Shown: positions 7,920-16,750, numbered from the stretch's first letter. The stretch is DNA of 64,000 nucleotides from an uncultured Bacteroidales bacterium (GCA_900316675.1 ONDR01000006.1:1-64000); one strand, 5' to 3'. Notes: generated from the letters alone by a model not told the origin. A program made the numbers and translations.

Positions 7920-9221
7920 ATGAGACGTTTGATTTTGACGATTGCCGCATTTGCGATAGCCGTTACGGCTTCCATGGCCCAGGACTTCCAGACCGGATAC
8001 TTCCTTCAGGGTTATACTCAAGCTTATAAGCTGAACCCCGCAAAGACTCCGGAAAAAGCCTTTATCTCCCTTCCCGGCCTTGGCGGCGTGTCCGTATTCA
8101 GCCGCGGAAACATTGGCCTGGACAATATTATCTTTCCTGTAAGTGATGGCAAACTGGGCTTTTTCACTCATCCGGAGGTTAGTTCACGACAGTTCCTTGG
8201 GGGCCTTAAGAGCACCAACCGCTTTACAGAAAACTTCAGCACAGAGCTTCTTGGCTTCGGCTTCAAAAAGGGGCCGTTCTACCACACCTTTGACGTCAGC
8301 CTTCGTTCAATTGGCGGAGCAAAGGTACCTTACGAACTGTTCAAGTTCCTGAAGGACGGAATTGAGGATAAGATCAGCATACCGTCCATGAGCCTGGCTG
8401 AGCATGCCTATTTAGAGCTGGCCTACGGCCTTAGCATGAAGATTGGGGACATGATATCCGTGGGCGGTCGTGTTAAGTACCTGATGGGCATTTTAAACGC
8501 AAATGTAGGCATCGACAACCTTACCATAACCAACAATAACGGTATCTGGACGGTGAAGGGCCATACTTACGGCCGCTGTGCCTATGACGGCGTAGAGATG
8601 AAGACCAAGGTGGATGAAACCGGGACCCGCGTCATCGACAGGATAGATTTGAACAAACTCAGCGGTATATCCGGTCACGGAGCCGCCCTGGACATGGGTG
8701 TGGTGCTGAGCATGGTGCCGGACTGGACCTTTTCTGCATCGCTGTGTGACATTGGCGGAATGCGCTGGCGCTATGCCGTCAACGGAAGGCGCGACAGCGA
8801 ATGGGTGTACGACGGGGACAGCGAAGACCTTGAGGACGACCTTGCCAAACTGCTTGAGCTTGAGGATGTTGGCGCAGAGAAAGGCTTCAAGATGCTTCCC
8901 GCTACCTTGCGACTGGCAGCGGAGTGGACAAAACTGTCCTATGTCAGCTTCGGCATTCTGGCCACCAGACAGTTCAGCAATGTGCCCTGGACGGAACTTC
9001 GAGCATCGGCAAACTTCAAGGCCGGCAGGGTTCTGGGGGCATCGGTTTCAGCGGCGGTCGGAAGTTTCGGCTTCAATTGGGGCGCTGCATTCAACTTAGA
9101 TTTTAAAGTGATCAACCTGCATCTTGGCATGGATGCCATACCCACCAAGTTTACACCCCAGTACATACCTCTGGGCCACTGCAACCTTGGAGCATCCTTC
9201 GGCTTGACAATAACTATATGA
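7920..9221 (+). CDS. DUF5723 family outer-membrane protein
   Basis: 433-aa exported protein: signal peptide MRRLILTIAAFAIAVTASMAQ, then a mature part rich in amphipathic beta strands and glycines (GGVSVFSRGNIGLDN, LGFFTHPEV), ending in the hydrophobic strand LGASFGLTITI, like a beta-barrel C-terminus. Length and N-terminal pattern fit DUF5723, a Bacteroidota family of probable outer-membrane proteins. It overlaps the phosphonate fusion gene by 4 bp (ATGA), placing a surface protein at the head of a biosynthetic operon. Confidence 0.75.
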   Translation: MRRLILTIAAFAIAVTASMAQDFQTGYFLQGYTQAYKLNPAKTPEKAFISLPGLGGVSVFSRGNIGLDNIIFPVSDGKLGFFTHPEVSSRQFLGGLKSTNRFTENFSTELLGFGFKKGPFYHTFDVSLRSIGGAKVPYELFKFLKDGIEDKISIPSMSLAEHAYLELAYGLSMKIGDMISVGGRVKYLMGILNANVGIDNLTITNNNGIWTVKGHTYGRCAYDGVEMKTKVDETGTRVIDRIDLNKLSGISGHGAALDMGVVLSMVPDWTFSASLCDIGGMRWRYAVNGRRDSEWVYDGDSEDLEDDLAKLLELEDVGAEKGFKMLPATLRLAAEWTKLSYVSFGILATRQFSNVPWTELRASANFKAGRVLGASVSAAVGSFGFNWGAAFNLDFKVINLHLGMDAIPTKFTPQYIPLGHCNLGASFGLTITI

Positions 9222-11230
9222 TGAAAGCATTAATACTGAACTCCGGCCTTGGCCACAGGATGGGCGTGCTCACAAGCGAGCATCCCAAATGCATGACGGA
9301 AATTTCGGCCACTGAGACCATTCTGAGCCGTCAGCTGCACCTTCTTGCCGATGCTGGCATAGAAGAGGTGGTTATGACTACCGGCTACTTTCACGAGGTG
9401 CTGGAACGCTACTGCGAGTCGCTGGCCCTGCCTCTTCACATCACCTTCGTAGAGAATACTCTTTACGACAAGACCAACTACATCTATTCCATCTGGTGCG
9501 CCCGTAAGGAGCTGCAGGACTGCGATGTACTGCTGATGCACGGGGATCTTGTTTTCCAGAACACGGTTTTCGATGCCGTTGTAGAGGCTCCCGGCAGCTG
9601 CATGACAGTAAGCAGTACGCTTCCGCTGCCTGAAAAGGACTTCAAGGCCGTGCTGGATGGCGGTTTTGTGCGTAAGGTGGGTATTGAATTTTTTGATAAT
9701 GCAGTTGCAGCCCAGCCGCTGTACAAGCTTACCAAGGACGATTGGAAGCTTTGGCTGGACAAGATAGGGGAGTTCTGTGCCGCCGGCAATACCGGCGTTT
9801 ATGCAGAGAACGCCCTGAACCAGATTTCCGCGGCGTGCAGCATCCGTCCGCTTGACTTCAAGGACGACCTTTGTTCAGAGATTGACAATCCGCAGGACCT
9901 GGAAGTCGTTTACAAGCGTCTGCAGGAGGTAGAGAACCGCTCGGTTTACATGTGCTTCAGCACAGATATAATACATAGCGGCCATGTGGCCATTATCCGC
10001 AAGGCACAGAGGCTCGGACGCCTTACAATTGGTGTGCTTTCCGACGAAGCCACAGCCAGCTACAAACGTTTCCCCATTATCCCGTTCCAGGAGCGGAAGA
10101 CCTTGATGGCTTCCCTTGGCGGGGTGTATAAAGTGGTGGAACAGAAGACTTTAAGCTATAAGGACAATTTGCTGGCCCTTAAGCCGGACATCGTAGTTCA
10201 TGGCGACGACTGGCGCGAAGGCTTCCAGAAACCTATACGCCAGGAGGTGCTTGACGTTTTGGCTACTTACGGCGGTAAACTAGTAGAATTTCCTTACTCC
10301 AGGGATGCCCGTCTGGCAGAGCTTGAAAAGCTCTCCCGCGCGCAGCTGGCTATGCCGGACCTGCGCCGCGGCCGCCTGCGTAAACTCTTGGAAATGAAGG
10401 GTTTGGTTACGGCGATCGAGGCCCATAGCGGCATCACCGGCCTTATCGCAGAGAATACAACCGTCCTTCAGGATGGCAAGACATATCAGTTCGATGCAAT
10501 GTGGCTTTCCAGCCTTTGCGACTCTACCGCCAAAGGCAAGCCGGACATAGAGTTGGTAGATATGACCAGCCGCTTCCGTACTGTGGACGACATTATGGAG
10601 GTTACCACCAAGCCGATCATCTTTGACGGGGACACCGGAGGCCTTGCAGAGCACTTTGTTTACACCGTTCGCAGCCTTGAAAGGATGGGCGTTTCCATGG
10701 TGATCATAGAAGATAAAGTGGGTCTTAAAAAGAATTCTCTTTTTGGGACCGATGTCCCCCAGACCCAGGACAGCATAGAGAACTTCTGTGCCAAGATTTC
10801 TGCCGGAAAAAAGGCCCAGAAGACCCACGATTTCATGATTTGCGCCCGCATAGAAAGCCTTATCCTGGAACGTGGCCTGGATGACGCGCTGCAGCGCGCC
10901 CGCGCTTATGTCGCAGCTGGCGCAGACGCCATAATGATCCACAGCCGTAAGGCGGATCCTGCAGAGATTTTCGCCTTTGCAGAGGCCTTCCGCGCCCAGG
11001 ACCAGACCACCCCTCTGGTGGTTGTTCCCACCGCCTTTAACAGCGTGACCGAGGACGAATTTAAGAGAAGGGGAGTGAACGTTGTTATCTATGCTAACCA
11101 ATTGACCCGCAGTGGTTTCCCTGCGATGCAAAAGGCCGCGGAGTCCATTTTGGCTAATCACAGGGCCAAGGAAGCCGATGCCCTTTGCATGCCCATTAAA
11201 GATATTATCAACCTAATTCCGGAAGAATAA
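9218..11230 (+). CDS. Three-domain fusion: nucleotidyltransferase (PntC-like), cytidylyltransferase-like, PEP mutase
   Basis: 670 aa. Residues 1-235 are a sugar-nucleotidyltransferase fold (LNSGLGHRMG, then HPKCM; MHGDLVF metal site), like PntC/LicC enzymes that put CMP on choline phosphate or aminoethylphosphonate. Residues 245-370 are a small cytidylyltransferase domain with H253-S-G-H256 and FQERKTLM. Residues 375-670 are phosphoenolpyruvate mutase with the signature EDKVGLKKNS (Glu498-Asp499-Lys500), making phosphonopyruvate from PEP. PEP mutases with one cytidylyltransferase domain occur in Bacteroides, and PepM-PntC fusions are known; both transferase domains in one chain is less usual. 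It overlaps DUF5723 by 4 bp and the decarboxylase by 1 bp. Confidence 0.92.
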   Translation: MMKALILNSGLGHRMGVLTSEHPKCMTEISATETILSRQLHLLADAGIEEVVMTTGYFHEVLERYCESLALPLHITFVENTLYDKTNYIYSIWCARKELQDCDVLLMHGDLVFQNTVFDAVVEAPGSCMTVSSTLPLPEKDFKAVLDGGFVRKVGIEFFDNAVAAQPLYKLTKDDWKLWLDKIGEFCAAGNTGVYAENALNQISAACSIRPLDFKDDLCSEIDNPQDLEVVYKRLQEVENRSVYMCFSTDIIHSGHVAIIRKAQRLGRLTIGVLSDEATASYKRFPIIPFQERKTLMASLGGVYKVVEQKTLSYKDNLLALKPDIVVHGDDWREGFQKPIRQEVLDVLATYGGKLVEFPYSRDARLAELEKLSRAQLAMPDLRRGRLRKLLEMKGLVTAIEAHSGITGLIAENTTVLQDGKTYQFDAMWLSSLCDSTAKGKPDIELVDMTSRFRTVDDIMEVTTKPIIFDGDTGGLAEHFVYTVRSLERMGVSMVIIEDKVGLKKNSLFGTDVPQTQDSIENFCAKISAGKKAQKTHDFMICARIESLILERGLDDALQRARAYVAAGADAIMIHSRKADPAEIFAFAEAFRAQDQTTPLVVVPTAFNSVTEDEFKRRGVNVVIYANQLTRSGFPAMQKAAESILANHRAKEADALCMPIKDIINLIPEE

Positions 11231-12420
11231 TGCTTGCACCCGGCTTTTTTGTAGAACAGCTCCGCAGCCACGGCATCGACTTTTATGCCGGGGTGCCGGA
11301 CAGCCTGCTTAAAAGTTTCTGCGCATATCTTGCAGAAAACATAGATCCGTCAAGGAACATCATCACTGCCAACGAGGGCGGTGCAGTGGCCCTTGCGGCC
11401 GGGCATTATCTTGCCAGTGGCCGCCCCGGCTGCGTTTATATGCAGAATTCCGGGCAGGGCAATGCCATCAACCCCCTTGCCTCCCTTACCGATGCTGATG
11501 TTTACGGTATTCCGCTGCTGCTGCTAATCGGCTGGCGTGGCCGTCCCGGCGTTCATGACGAGCCCCAGCACGTCAAGCAGGGCAAGGTGACGCTTTCGCT
11601 ACTTGAGACGATGGGCATTCCTTATGCAGTCCTTTCTGCCGATGCTTCCGTAGCTGAAAACCAGATTTCAGAGGCCTGCAAGGCCCTTTCTGCGGGTCAG
11701 GTTTATGCTCTTGTGGTAGAAAAAAATACTTTTGAGGTGCAGCCTGTTCACCCGAATGAGCTTAAGGCTGTGCCGATACTATCACTCTCACGAGAAGAGG
11801 CCATCCGCACTGTTGCATCAGCCCTGGCTCCGTCAGATATAGTTGTATCTTCTACCGGCATGATAAGCCGCGAGCTTTTTGAATATCGTGAGGCTACAGG
11901 CGCCGGCCACGGCCATGATTTCCTGACCGTAGGCTCAATGGGCCATGCCAGCCAGATTGCCCTTGGCATAGCTCTGGAGCGCCCTGACCGCCGCGTCTGG
12001 TGCTTCGACGGCGACGGCGCTGCCATCATGCACATGGGAGCCCTGGCTATCGTCGGTACCAAGGCCGGCTCCAACTTCGTCCATGTTGTGTTCAACAATG
12101 GTGCTCACGACTCTGTCGGTGGCCAGCCCACCGTCGGCCTACAGATAGACTTTCCTGCCATAGCCCGCGCCTGCGGCTACAGAAGCGTTTATTCTGTTTC
12201 CTCCCATGAAGAAGTACAGTCCGTTCTGAATCAGACAGTCAATCTGAACGGACTTAACCCCAAATCTTCCAGCCCTGAAGGTGGGCTGGCTGATTCAGTA
12301 GGCCCCGTTTTTATAGAAATCAAAGTAAGGAAAGGTAACAGGCCTGATCTGGGGCGTCCTACTACCACCCCTCAGCAGAATAAAGAAGCTTTCATGGAAT
12401 TCCTGAATATTCGTAAATAA
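11230..12420 (+). CDS. Phosphonopyruvate decarboxylase
   Basis: 396-aa thiamin-diphosphate enzyme that pulls the PEP mutase equilibrium forward by decarboxylating phosphonopyruvate to phosphonoacetaldehyde. The Pyr-domain glutamate is in NEGGAVALAAGHYLASG (about residue 48) and the PP-domain motif begins GDGAAIMHMGALAIVG (about residue 259), ending at FNN. An insertion of about 25 residues near 330-355 (with LNQTVNLNGLNPKSSSPEG) is encoded by nested inverted repeats at 12219-12298, after which the family sequence resumes (GPVFIEIKVRKGNRPDLGRP). The ATG overlaps the upstream stop by one base (TAATG). Confidence 0.94.
   Translation: MLAPGFFVEQLRSHGIDFYAGVPDSLLKSFCAYLAENIDPSRNIITANEGGAVALAAGHYLASGRPGCVYMQNSGQGNAINPLASLTDADVYGIPLLLLIGWRGRPGVHDEPQHVKQGKVTLSLLETMGIPYAVLSADASVAENQISEACKALSAGQVYALVVEKNTFEVQPVHPNELKAVPILSLSREEAIRTVASALAPSDIVVSSTGMISRELFEYREATGAGHGHDFLTVGSMGHASQIALGIALERPDRRVWCFDGDGAAIMHMGALAIVGTKAGSNFVHVVFNNGAHDSVGGQPTVGLQIDFPAIARACGYRSVYSVSSHEEVQSVLNQTVNLNGLNPKSSSPEGGLADSVGPVFIEIKVRKGNRPDLGRPTTTPQQNKEAFMEFLNIRK
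12219..12298 (+). repeat. Nested inverted repeats read in frame inside the decarboxylase gene
   Basis: CTGAATCAG (12226-12234) is the exact complement of CTGATTCAG (12290-12298) and encloses CCAGCCC/GGGCTGG (12269-12275 and 12283-12289). An overlapping 8-bp pair GTCCGTTC/GAACGGAC (12219-12226, 12246-12253) offers an alternative fold. The segment matches the position of extra residues in the protein, so it looks like an in-frame insertion. Confidence 0.6.
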
Positions 12421-12422
12421 CT

Positions 12423-13568
12423 ATGCAGCAGATACTTTGGGGAATATCGTCATTGAGTGATGCGCTTTCCGGCAGTAGGAAAGTGCTGCTGGTGTGCGAC
12501 AGTTCTTATCCGTTCATCAGCATTGGTCCCCGGGTTGAATCTGCAATTTCCGGGGTAGGCAGTCCACTGCTTAAGTTCAGTGATTTTGCCTCCAATCCGT
12601 TGGAAGAATCTGTACTTAAAGGCGTTGACCTTTTTACCAAAGAGGGCTGCGACACACTTGTCGCCGTCGGCGGCGGCAGCAGCATAGACGTTGCCAAATG
12701 TATTAAGCTATACGCGAAGGCGCCCGAAACCAAACTCATTGCCATCCCCACGACGGCCGGTACCGGCAGCGAGTCAACCCGTTTTGCGGTAATTTATGCT
12801 CAGGGCAAAAAGCAGTCTATAACGGATGACTGCATTGTTCCTGATTTCGCCATTCTGGAGCCCTCTGTGCTGGAAAGCCTTCCTCTTTATCAGAAGAAGT
12901 GTACTATGATGGATGCCCTTTGCCAGGGGCTCGAGTCCTGGTGGAGTGTCAATTCTACCGATGCTTCCCGTACCATCTCCCGCCGTGCCGTGCAGATGAT
13001 TCTGTCTAATTGGCACGAGTATCTAGCCTCCGGGGGCACTCACCTTTCGGGAGGCGTGGCCGCCCGTGGCCACGTGAACGGGAGGGGCCCAACCTTTGGT
13101 TGGGAGGGATGGAGCGAAGCGGAACCGGGTCGAAAGGTGAGTGCCCCGGAGGCAATAATGGAGGCGGCGAATCTGGCAGGACAGGCGATATGCATAACGC
13201 AAACAACTGCCCCTCATGCCTTTAGCTATAAGCTGACATCAATGTACGGCCTGCCTCATGGCCACGCAGTAGCAATCTGTCTGCCGGAAATCTGGGACTT
13301 TATGCTGGCCAACATAGAGAAGTGCTCAGACCCCCGCGGGGCACAGTACCTGCAGGGCGTATTTGAAGAAATATCGCAACTGATTACTCCTGAGGGCTTC
13401 CGCGCCCTGCTGGCAGAGTTGGAACTAACGGCACCATCGGCCGCAGAAGGCGATATCGCCATACTGGCCGCATCGGTCAACCCAATCAGACTTGCAAATA
13501 ACCCCGTTCCAATTTCCCAGCAGGAGGCAGGGGAAATAAATTCCAGAATCCTTAAATACCACATATGA
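12423..13568 (+). CDS. Iron-type alcohol dehydrogenase, probable phosphonoacetaldehyde reductase
   Basis: 381-aa group III alcohol dehydrogenase; by context it would reduce phosphonoacetaldehyde to 2-hydroxyethylphosphonate. The NAD(P) site is GGGSSIDVAKCIKL and IPTTAGTGSESTRFA; metal-site regions are MDALCQGLES and YGLPHGHAVA. The usual DxxxH of iron ADHs reads DALCQ here, which may be normal for the PhpC-like subgroup. Residues about 203-240 (start GGTHLSGGVAARG, end GRKVSAP) come from a large palindromic insertion at 13026-13153 that keeps the frame; EAIMEAANLAGQAI resumes the family pattern. Two bp follow the decarboxylase stop. Confidence 0.9.
   Translation: MQQILWGISSLSDALSGSRKVLLVCDSSYPFISIGPRVESAISGVGSPLLKFSDFASNPLEESVLKGVDLFTKEGCDTLVAVGGGSSIDVAKCIKLYAKAPETKLIAIPTTAGTGSESTRFAVIYAQGKKQSITDDCIVPDFAILEPSVLESLPLYQKKCTMMDALCQGLESWWSVNSTDASRTISRRAVQMILSNWHEYLASGGTHLSGGVAARGHVNGRGPTFGWEGWSEAEPGRKVSAPEAIMEAANLAGQAICITQTTAPHAFSYKLTSMYGLPHGHAVAICLPEIWDFMLANIEKCSDPRGAQYLQGVFEEISQLITPEGFRALLAELELTAPSAAEGDIAILAASVNPIRLANNPVPISQQEAGEINSRILKYHI
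13026..13153 (+). repeat. Large palindromic element inserted in frame in the dehydrogenase gene
   Basis: The left arm (13026-13049, starts GCCTCCGGGGGCACTCACC) and right arm (13131-13153, ends GTGCCCCGGAGGC) are complementary over 23 bp with one extra G. The core holds a CCCAACC/GGTTGGG hairpin and a GGAGCGAAGCGGAACC stretch. It is more GC-rich than the gene around it, has no stop in the reading frame and lengthens the protein by about 38 aa. It resembles the idea of Rickettsia palindromic elements; the family itself is not recognised. Confidence 0.8.
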
Positions 13569-15031
13569 AAAGATTAGTTTATTTTATTGTTTCAACATTG
13601 CTCTTGGTGTCGTGCGGCAAAAAAACGCAAACCATAGAGCTTAATAGCCCGGACGACCTTGCCGGGCATAGTGTTGCTACCATCGCCGGCTGTGCGTACG
13701 AAAAGGACTTAAGTTCCCGTACTGATATCAACTGCCAGCTGTACAACTCCTCGAGCGACCTGCTTCAGGCCCTTCTCAGCGGCCAGACAGAGATCGCAAT
13801 GTACGACGAGGTTGTTTACAATGCCATCATAAGAAAAGAGAACGGCATAAAGATAGCCATGCTGGGAGATCAGTCTTACCCGACGGCTTTCTTGTTCAGA
13901 AAAGATGATTCTGAGCTTGTCAGGACCTTTAACGCTGTCCAGCGCAGAATGATTGAAGACGGCACTATGCAGAAGCTTATCGACTTCTGGTTGACAGACA
14001 AGTTCGCAGAGGCTGAATCATATACCCACATTCCATCAGAAGCTTCCGGTAAGCCATTACGCGTAGCGACTGTTCTTCCGACGGCGCCAATCTCCTTCCT
14101 TGTAGATGGGGAGTGGTATGGAATAGAGATTGATTTGCTGCGAGAATTGGCCAAGGAGCTGCATCGGCCCTTGGAAGTAAAGCTTTACGACAATGCCAGC
14201 GGCTTTATGGCTGTTCAGTCTGGACAGGCCGATGTTATGTGTGGAGTTGTCTTCGTTACCCCGGAAAGGCAAGAGAAATTCCTGTTCTCTGAGCCATATC
14301 ATTCTTACCACACGGCCTATTTCGTTTTGGACCATGATGTCCAGGCCCAGAGCCATGGTATCATTGCCTGGATAAAGAAGGGAATCCACAAGACCCTGAT
14401 CGTAGAGAACCGTTGGCGGCTTATTGTTGATGGCTTGCTTAAGACCCTGAAAATCAGCATACTGGCCATTCTTCTTGGATCTATACTTGGTGTTGGACTG
14501 TATTCAATGATGAAGAGCCGCCGCAAGTGGGTTCGCTCTTGTGCGGCAGTGTACCGCAGTTTCATTGCCGGTATCCCGGAACTGGTGCTGCTGCTAATCA
14601 TGTTTTATGTAGTCTTTTCCAATACGGGAGTTTCTCCGGACATTGTGGCCATAATTACCTTTGCGCTTTTCTTTGCATCCGGAGTCAGCAATATCTACAA
14701 AGCTTCTCTTGACGCCATCCCTTGCGGGCAAACCGAGGCCGGTCTGGCCTTGGGCTTTACCAAGTCACAATCATTCTTCAATATTGTTCTTCCCCAGGCA
14801 TTCAGGATTGGCCTTCCTTTATATAAGGGCCAATGTATATCGCTGCTTAAGGGAACCTCAATAGTAGGATATATAGCAATACAGGATATTACAAGGGCTG
14901 GTGACATCATCCGCAGCCGTACTTTTGATGCCATAGTCCCTTTGCTGTTCGTAACAATACTGTACTTCCTGCTTGTATGGCTTATCGGCGCGCTGATCAA
15001 ACTTGCTTCACCTAAAAAGAATGTGCTATGA
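13565..15031 (+). CDS. ABC transporter: two substrate-binding domains fused to a permease
   Basis: 488-aa fusion. A lipoprotein-type signal (MKRLVYFIVSTLLLVSC) leads into two family-3 solute-binding segments (about 25-150 and 158-265, the second with MCGVVFVTPERQEKFLFSEPY), then a polar amino acid-type permease with five hydrophobic helices (about 290-480) and the EAA-like loop AGLALGFTKSQSFFNIVLPQA. Related proteins import glutamine or other polar amino acids. It overlaps the dehydrogenase gene by 4 bp and the ATPase by 4 bp, so it is translationally coupled to phosphonate synthesis. The substrate is unknown; the coupling makes a phosphonate or its precursor worth considering. Confidence 0.88.
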   Translation: MKRLVYFIVSTLLLVSCGKKTQTIELNSPDDLAGHSVATIAGCAYEKDLSSRTDINCQLYNSSSDLLQALLSGQTEIAMYDEVVYNAIIRKENGIKIAMLGDQSYPTAFLFRKDDSELVRTFNAVQRRMIEDGTMQKLIDFWLTDKFAEAESYTHIPSEASGKPLRVATVLPTAPISFLVDGEWYGIEIDLLRELAKELHRPLEVKLYDNASGFMAVQSGQADVMCGVVFVTPERQEKFLFSEPYHSYHTAYFVLDHDVQAQSHGIIAWIKKGIHKTLIVENRWRLIVDGLLKTLKISILAILLGSILGVGLYSMMKSRRKWVRSCAAVYRSFIAGIPELVLLLIMFYVVFSNTGVSPDIVAIITFALFFASGVSNIYKASLDAIPCGQTEAGLALGFTKSQSFFNIVLPQAFRIGLPLYKGQCISLLKGTSIVGYIAIQDITRAGDIIRSRTFDAIVPLLFVTILYFLLVWLIGALIKLASPKKNVL

Positions 15032-16107
15032 TTACTGTTTCCCACCTCAGCAAAATATTTCATAATCCCGATGGCAGCAATGTCCAGGTACTGAAAGACG
15101 TGAACTGCGAAATAAGCCCGGGAGAAGTAATCAGTATCATCGGCCCCTCAGGAACAGGAAAGAGCACTTTACTCAGGGCCCTGAATCTGCTTGATCCTCC
15201 TACAGGGGGAAGTATATTGTTTAATGGAGAAAATATACTGGAGAAAAACTATCCGGTACATAAGATGCGTCAGAAGATGGGTATGGTCTTCCAAAACTTC
15301 AATCTCTTTGACCATATGACGGTGCTGGAGAATGTGATATTTGCTCCTTGTAAAATTCATAAAGAAAACATAGAAAAGGCCCGCGAAGAGGGGCTGGCCC
15401 TGCTTCGCAAGGTCGGTATGGCAGAAAAAGCCGATGTCTATCCGTCCAATCTGTCCGGCGGACAGAAGCAGCGTGTGGCCATTGCCCGCTGCCTGGCCAT
15501 GAAGCCTGAGGTCATACTTTTTGACGAGCCCACATCGGCCCTTGATCCGACCATGGTAGGGGAGGTGCTGAGTGTAATACGGCAGTTGGCAAAGGAGGGA
15601 ATGACTATGCTGATTGTGACCCACGAGATGAAGTTCGCCCGCGATGTCAGTACCCGTATCTTCTATATGCAGGATGGCATCATCTACGAAGACGGAACGC
15701 CGCAGCAGATCTTTGAGGCTCCGGTGCGCAGTGCTACCAAGGCCTTTGTTCAGCGTATCCGTAAAGAAGTGTTCCAGATAGAGGGTAAAGACTTCGATTA
15801 TCTGGATATGGAAAGCCGCATAAGGCAGTTCTGTATCAAATACAACATTGCAGACAGATGCGACATGGCGCTTCAGGCAACAAATCTGATGCTTAAGGAT
15901 ATCATGGCCGCATATATTCCCATTACCGTACGAATCACCTTCAGTGAATTGTCAGGGGAAACCTTCATGGACTTTATGGTAGAGGGGCTGGAGACTTCTC
16001 CGCTCCAGGCCAATAATCCTTCCATGGAAAAGTTGCGCGTTTTCTGCAGTGAAATCATTGAAGAACCGACAAGCCGTGGCTTCCGCATTAAACTGCGGAT
16101 AGGCTAG
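15028..16107 (+). CDS. ABC transporter ATPase (GlnQ type) with C-terminal histidine-kinase-ATPase-like extension
   Basis: 359 aa. Residues 1-245 are a complete amino acid-type ABC ATPase: Walker A GPSGTGKST, Q-loop FQNFNLFDH, signature LSGGQKQR, Walker B VILFDEPTSALD, and the switch His in VTHEM. Residues about 255-359 are not part of normal GlnQ; the pattern RQFCIKYNIADRCDMALQATNLMLKDIMAAY recalls the N-box region of RsbW-like GHKL ATPases, without a clear catalytic box. It may be a regulatory domain. Last gene of the operon and partner of the preceding permease fusion. Confidence 0.9.
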   Translation: MITVSHLSKIFHNPDGSNVQVLKDVNCEISPGEVISIIGPSGTGKSTLLRALNLLDPPTGGSILFNGENILEKNYPVHKMRQKMGMVFQNFNLFDHMTVLENVIFAPCKIHKENIEKAREEGLALLRKVGMAEKADVYPSNLSGGQKQRVAIARCLAMKPEVILFDEPTSALDPTMVGEVLSVIRQLAKEGMTMLIVTHEMKFARDVSTRIFYMQDGIIYEDGTPQQIFEAPVRSATKAFVQRIRKEVFQIEGKDFDYLDMESRIRQFCIKYNIADRCDMALQATNLMLKDIMAAYIPITVRITFSELSGETFMDFMVEGLETSPLQANNPSMEKLRVFCSEIIEEPTSRGFRIKLRIG

Positions 16108-16118
16108 CTTTGCCGGGA

Positions 16119-16739
16119 TTATGAAATCTCTACGGTGAGGCCTTTGGCGACTTCCAGGATGGAGGTCATGGCTTCTTCCAGTTTGCTTTGGCGCATGTGG
16201 ATGTTTATGCGGGCGACGGAGTCGGTGACGCTGAAGGAGTGGATGTCGATTCCGGCTGCTTTGATGGCCTTCATGATCTCCAGCAACTTCTCTGAAGTAA
16301 CGGGAGAAATGGTTAGCTCTGCCGATTTCTCTCCGTAGTGACGGGTAAGGAAGTGCATGGTCTCAAGGCAGACAAGTGCCAGCAGGGTAGCCATGCTGGC
16401 GATAAAATACATTCCTGCACCGCTTGCAAGGCCGATGGCACCCACAACCCAGATACCGGACGCTGTGGTTACGCCGCGCACTGCATTCTTCTGGAAGATA
16501 ATGACGCCTGCGCCGATGAAACCTATTCCGGTAACCACCTGGGCCGCAACGCGGGCGGCATCAAAGTGTCCGTTAAAGGCGAACTGGGATATAAGCATGA
16601 ACAGGGCACTGCCCAAGGCAACCAAAAAGTGGGTGCGAAGGCCGGCCTCTTTGGCACGGAATTCACGCTCGAAGCCTACAAGGCCGCCAAGCAGTCCCGC
16701 AACCAAAAGTCTAAGAAGTAAATTCCATTCAATTTCCAT
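16119..16739 (-). CDS. MgtC/SapB family membrane protein
   Basis: 206 aa with an MgtC-type N-terminal membrane domain (LLRLLVAGLLGGLVGFERE, then KEAGLRTHFLVALGSALF and VVTGIGFIGAGVIIFQ) of four helices, and a soluble ACT-like C-terminal domain (about 140-206). MgtC proteins are linked to Mg2+ limitation and membrane potential control, but the general role of the family is unsettled. It follows the fimbrillin-like cluster by 11 bp on the same strand, so it may share its transcript. Confidence 0.9.
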   Translation of the reverse strand: MEIEWNLLLRLLVAGLLGGLVGFEREFRAKEAGLRTHFLVALGSALFMLISQFAFNGHFDAARVAAQVVTGIGFIGAGVIIFQKNAVRGVTTASGIWVVGAIGLASGAGMYFIASMATLLALVCLETMHFLTRHYGEKSAELTISPVTSEKLLEIMKAIKAAGIDIHSFSVTDSVARINIHMRQSKLEEAMTSILEVAKGLTVEIS

Positions 16740-16750
16740 AATAAATTATA

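Noticed and set aside
13010..13225. Alternative open frames over the palindromic insert in the dehydrogenase
   Set aside because: They exist only because the GC-rich palindrome has few stops; the dehydrogenase frame runs through and fits the family on both sides.
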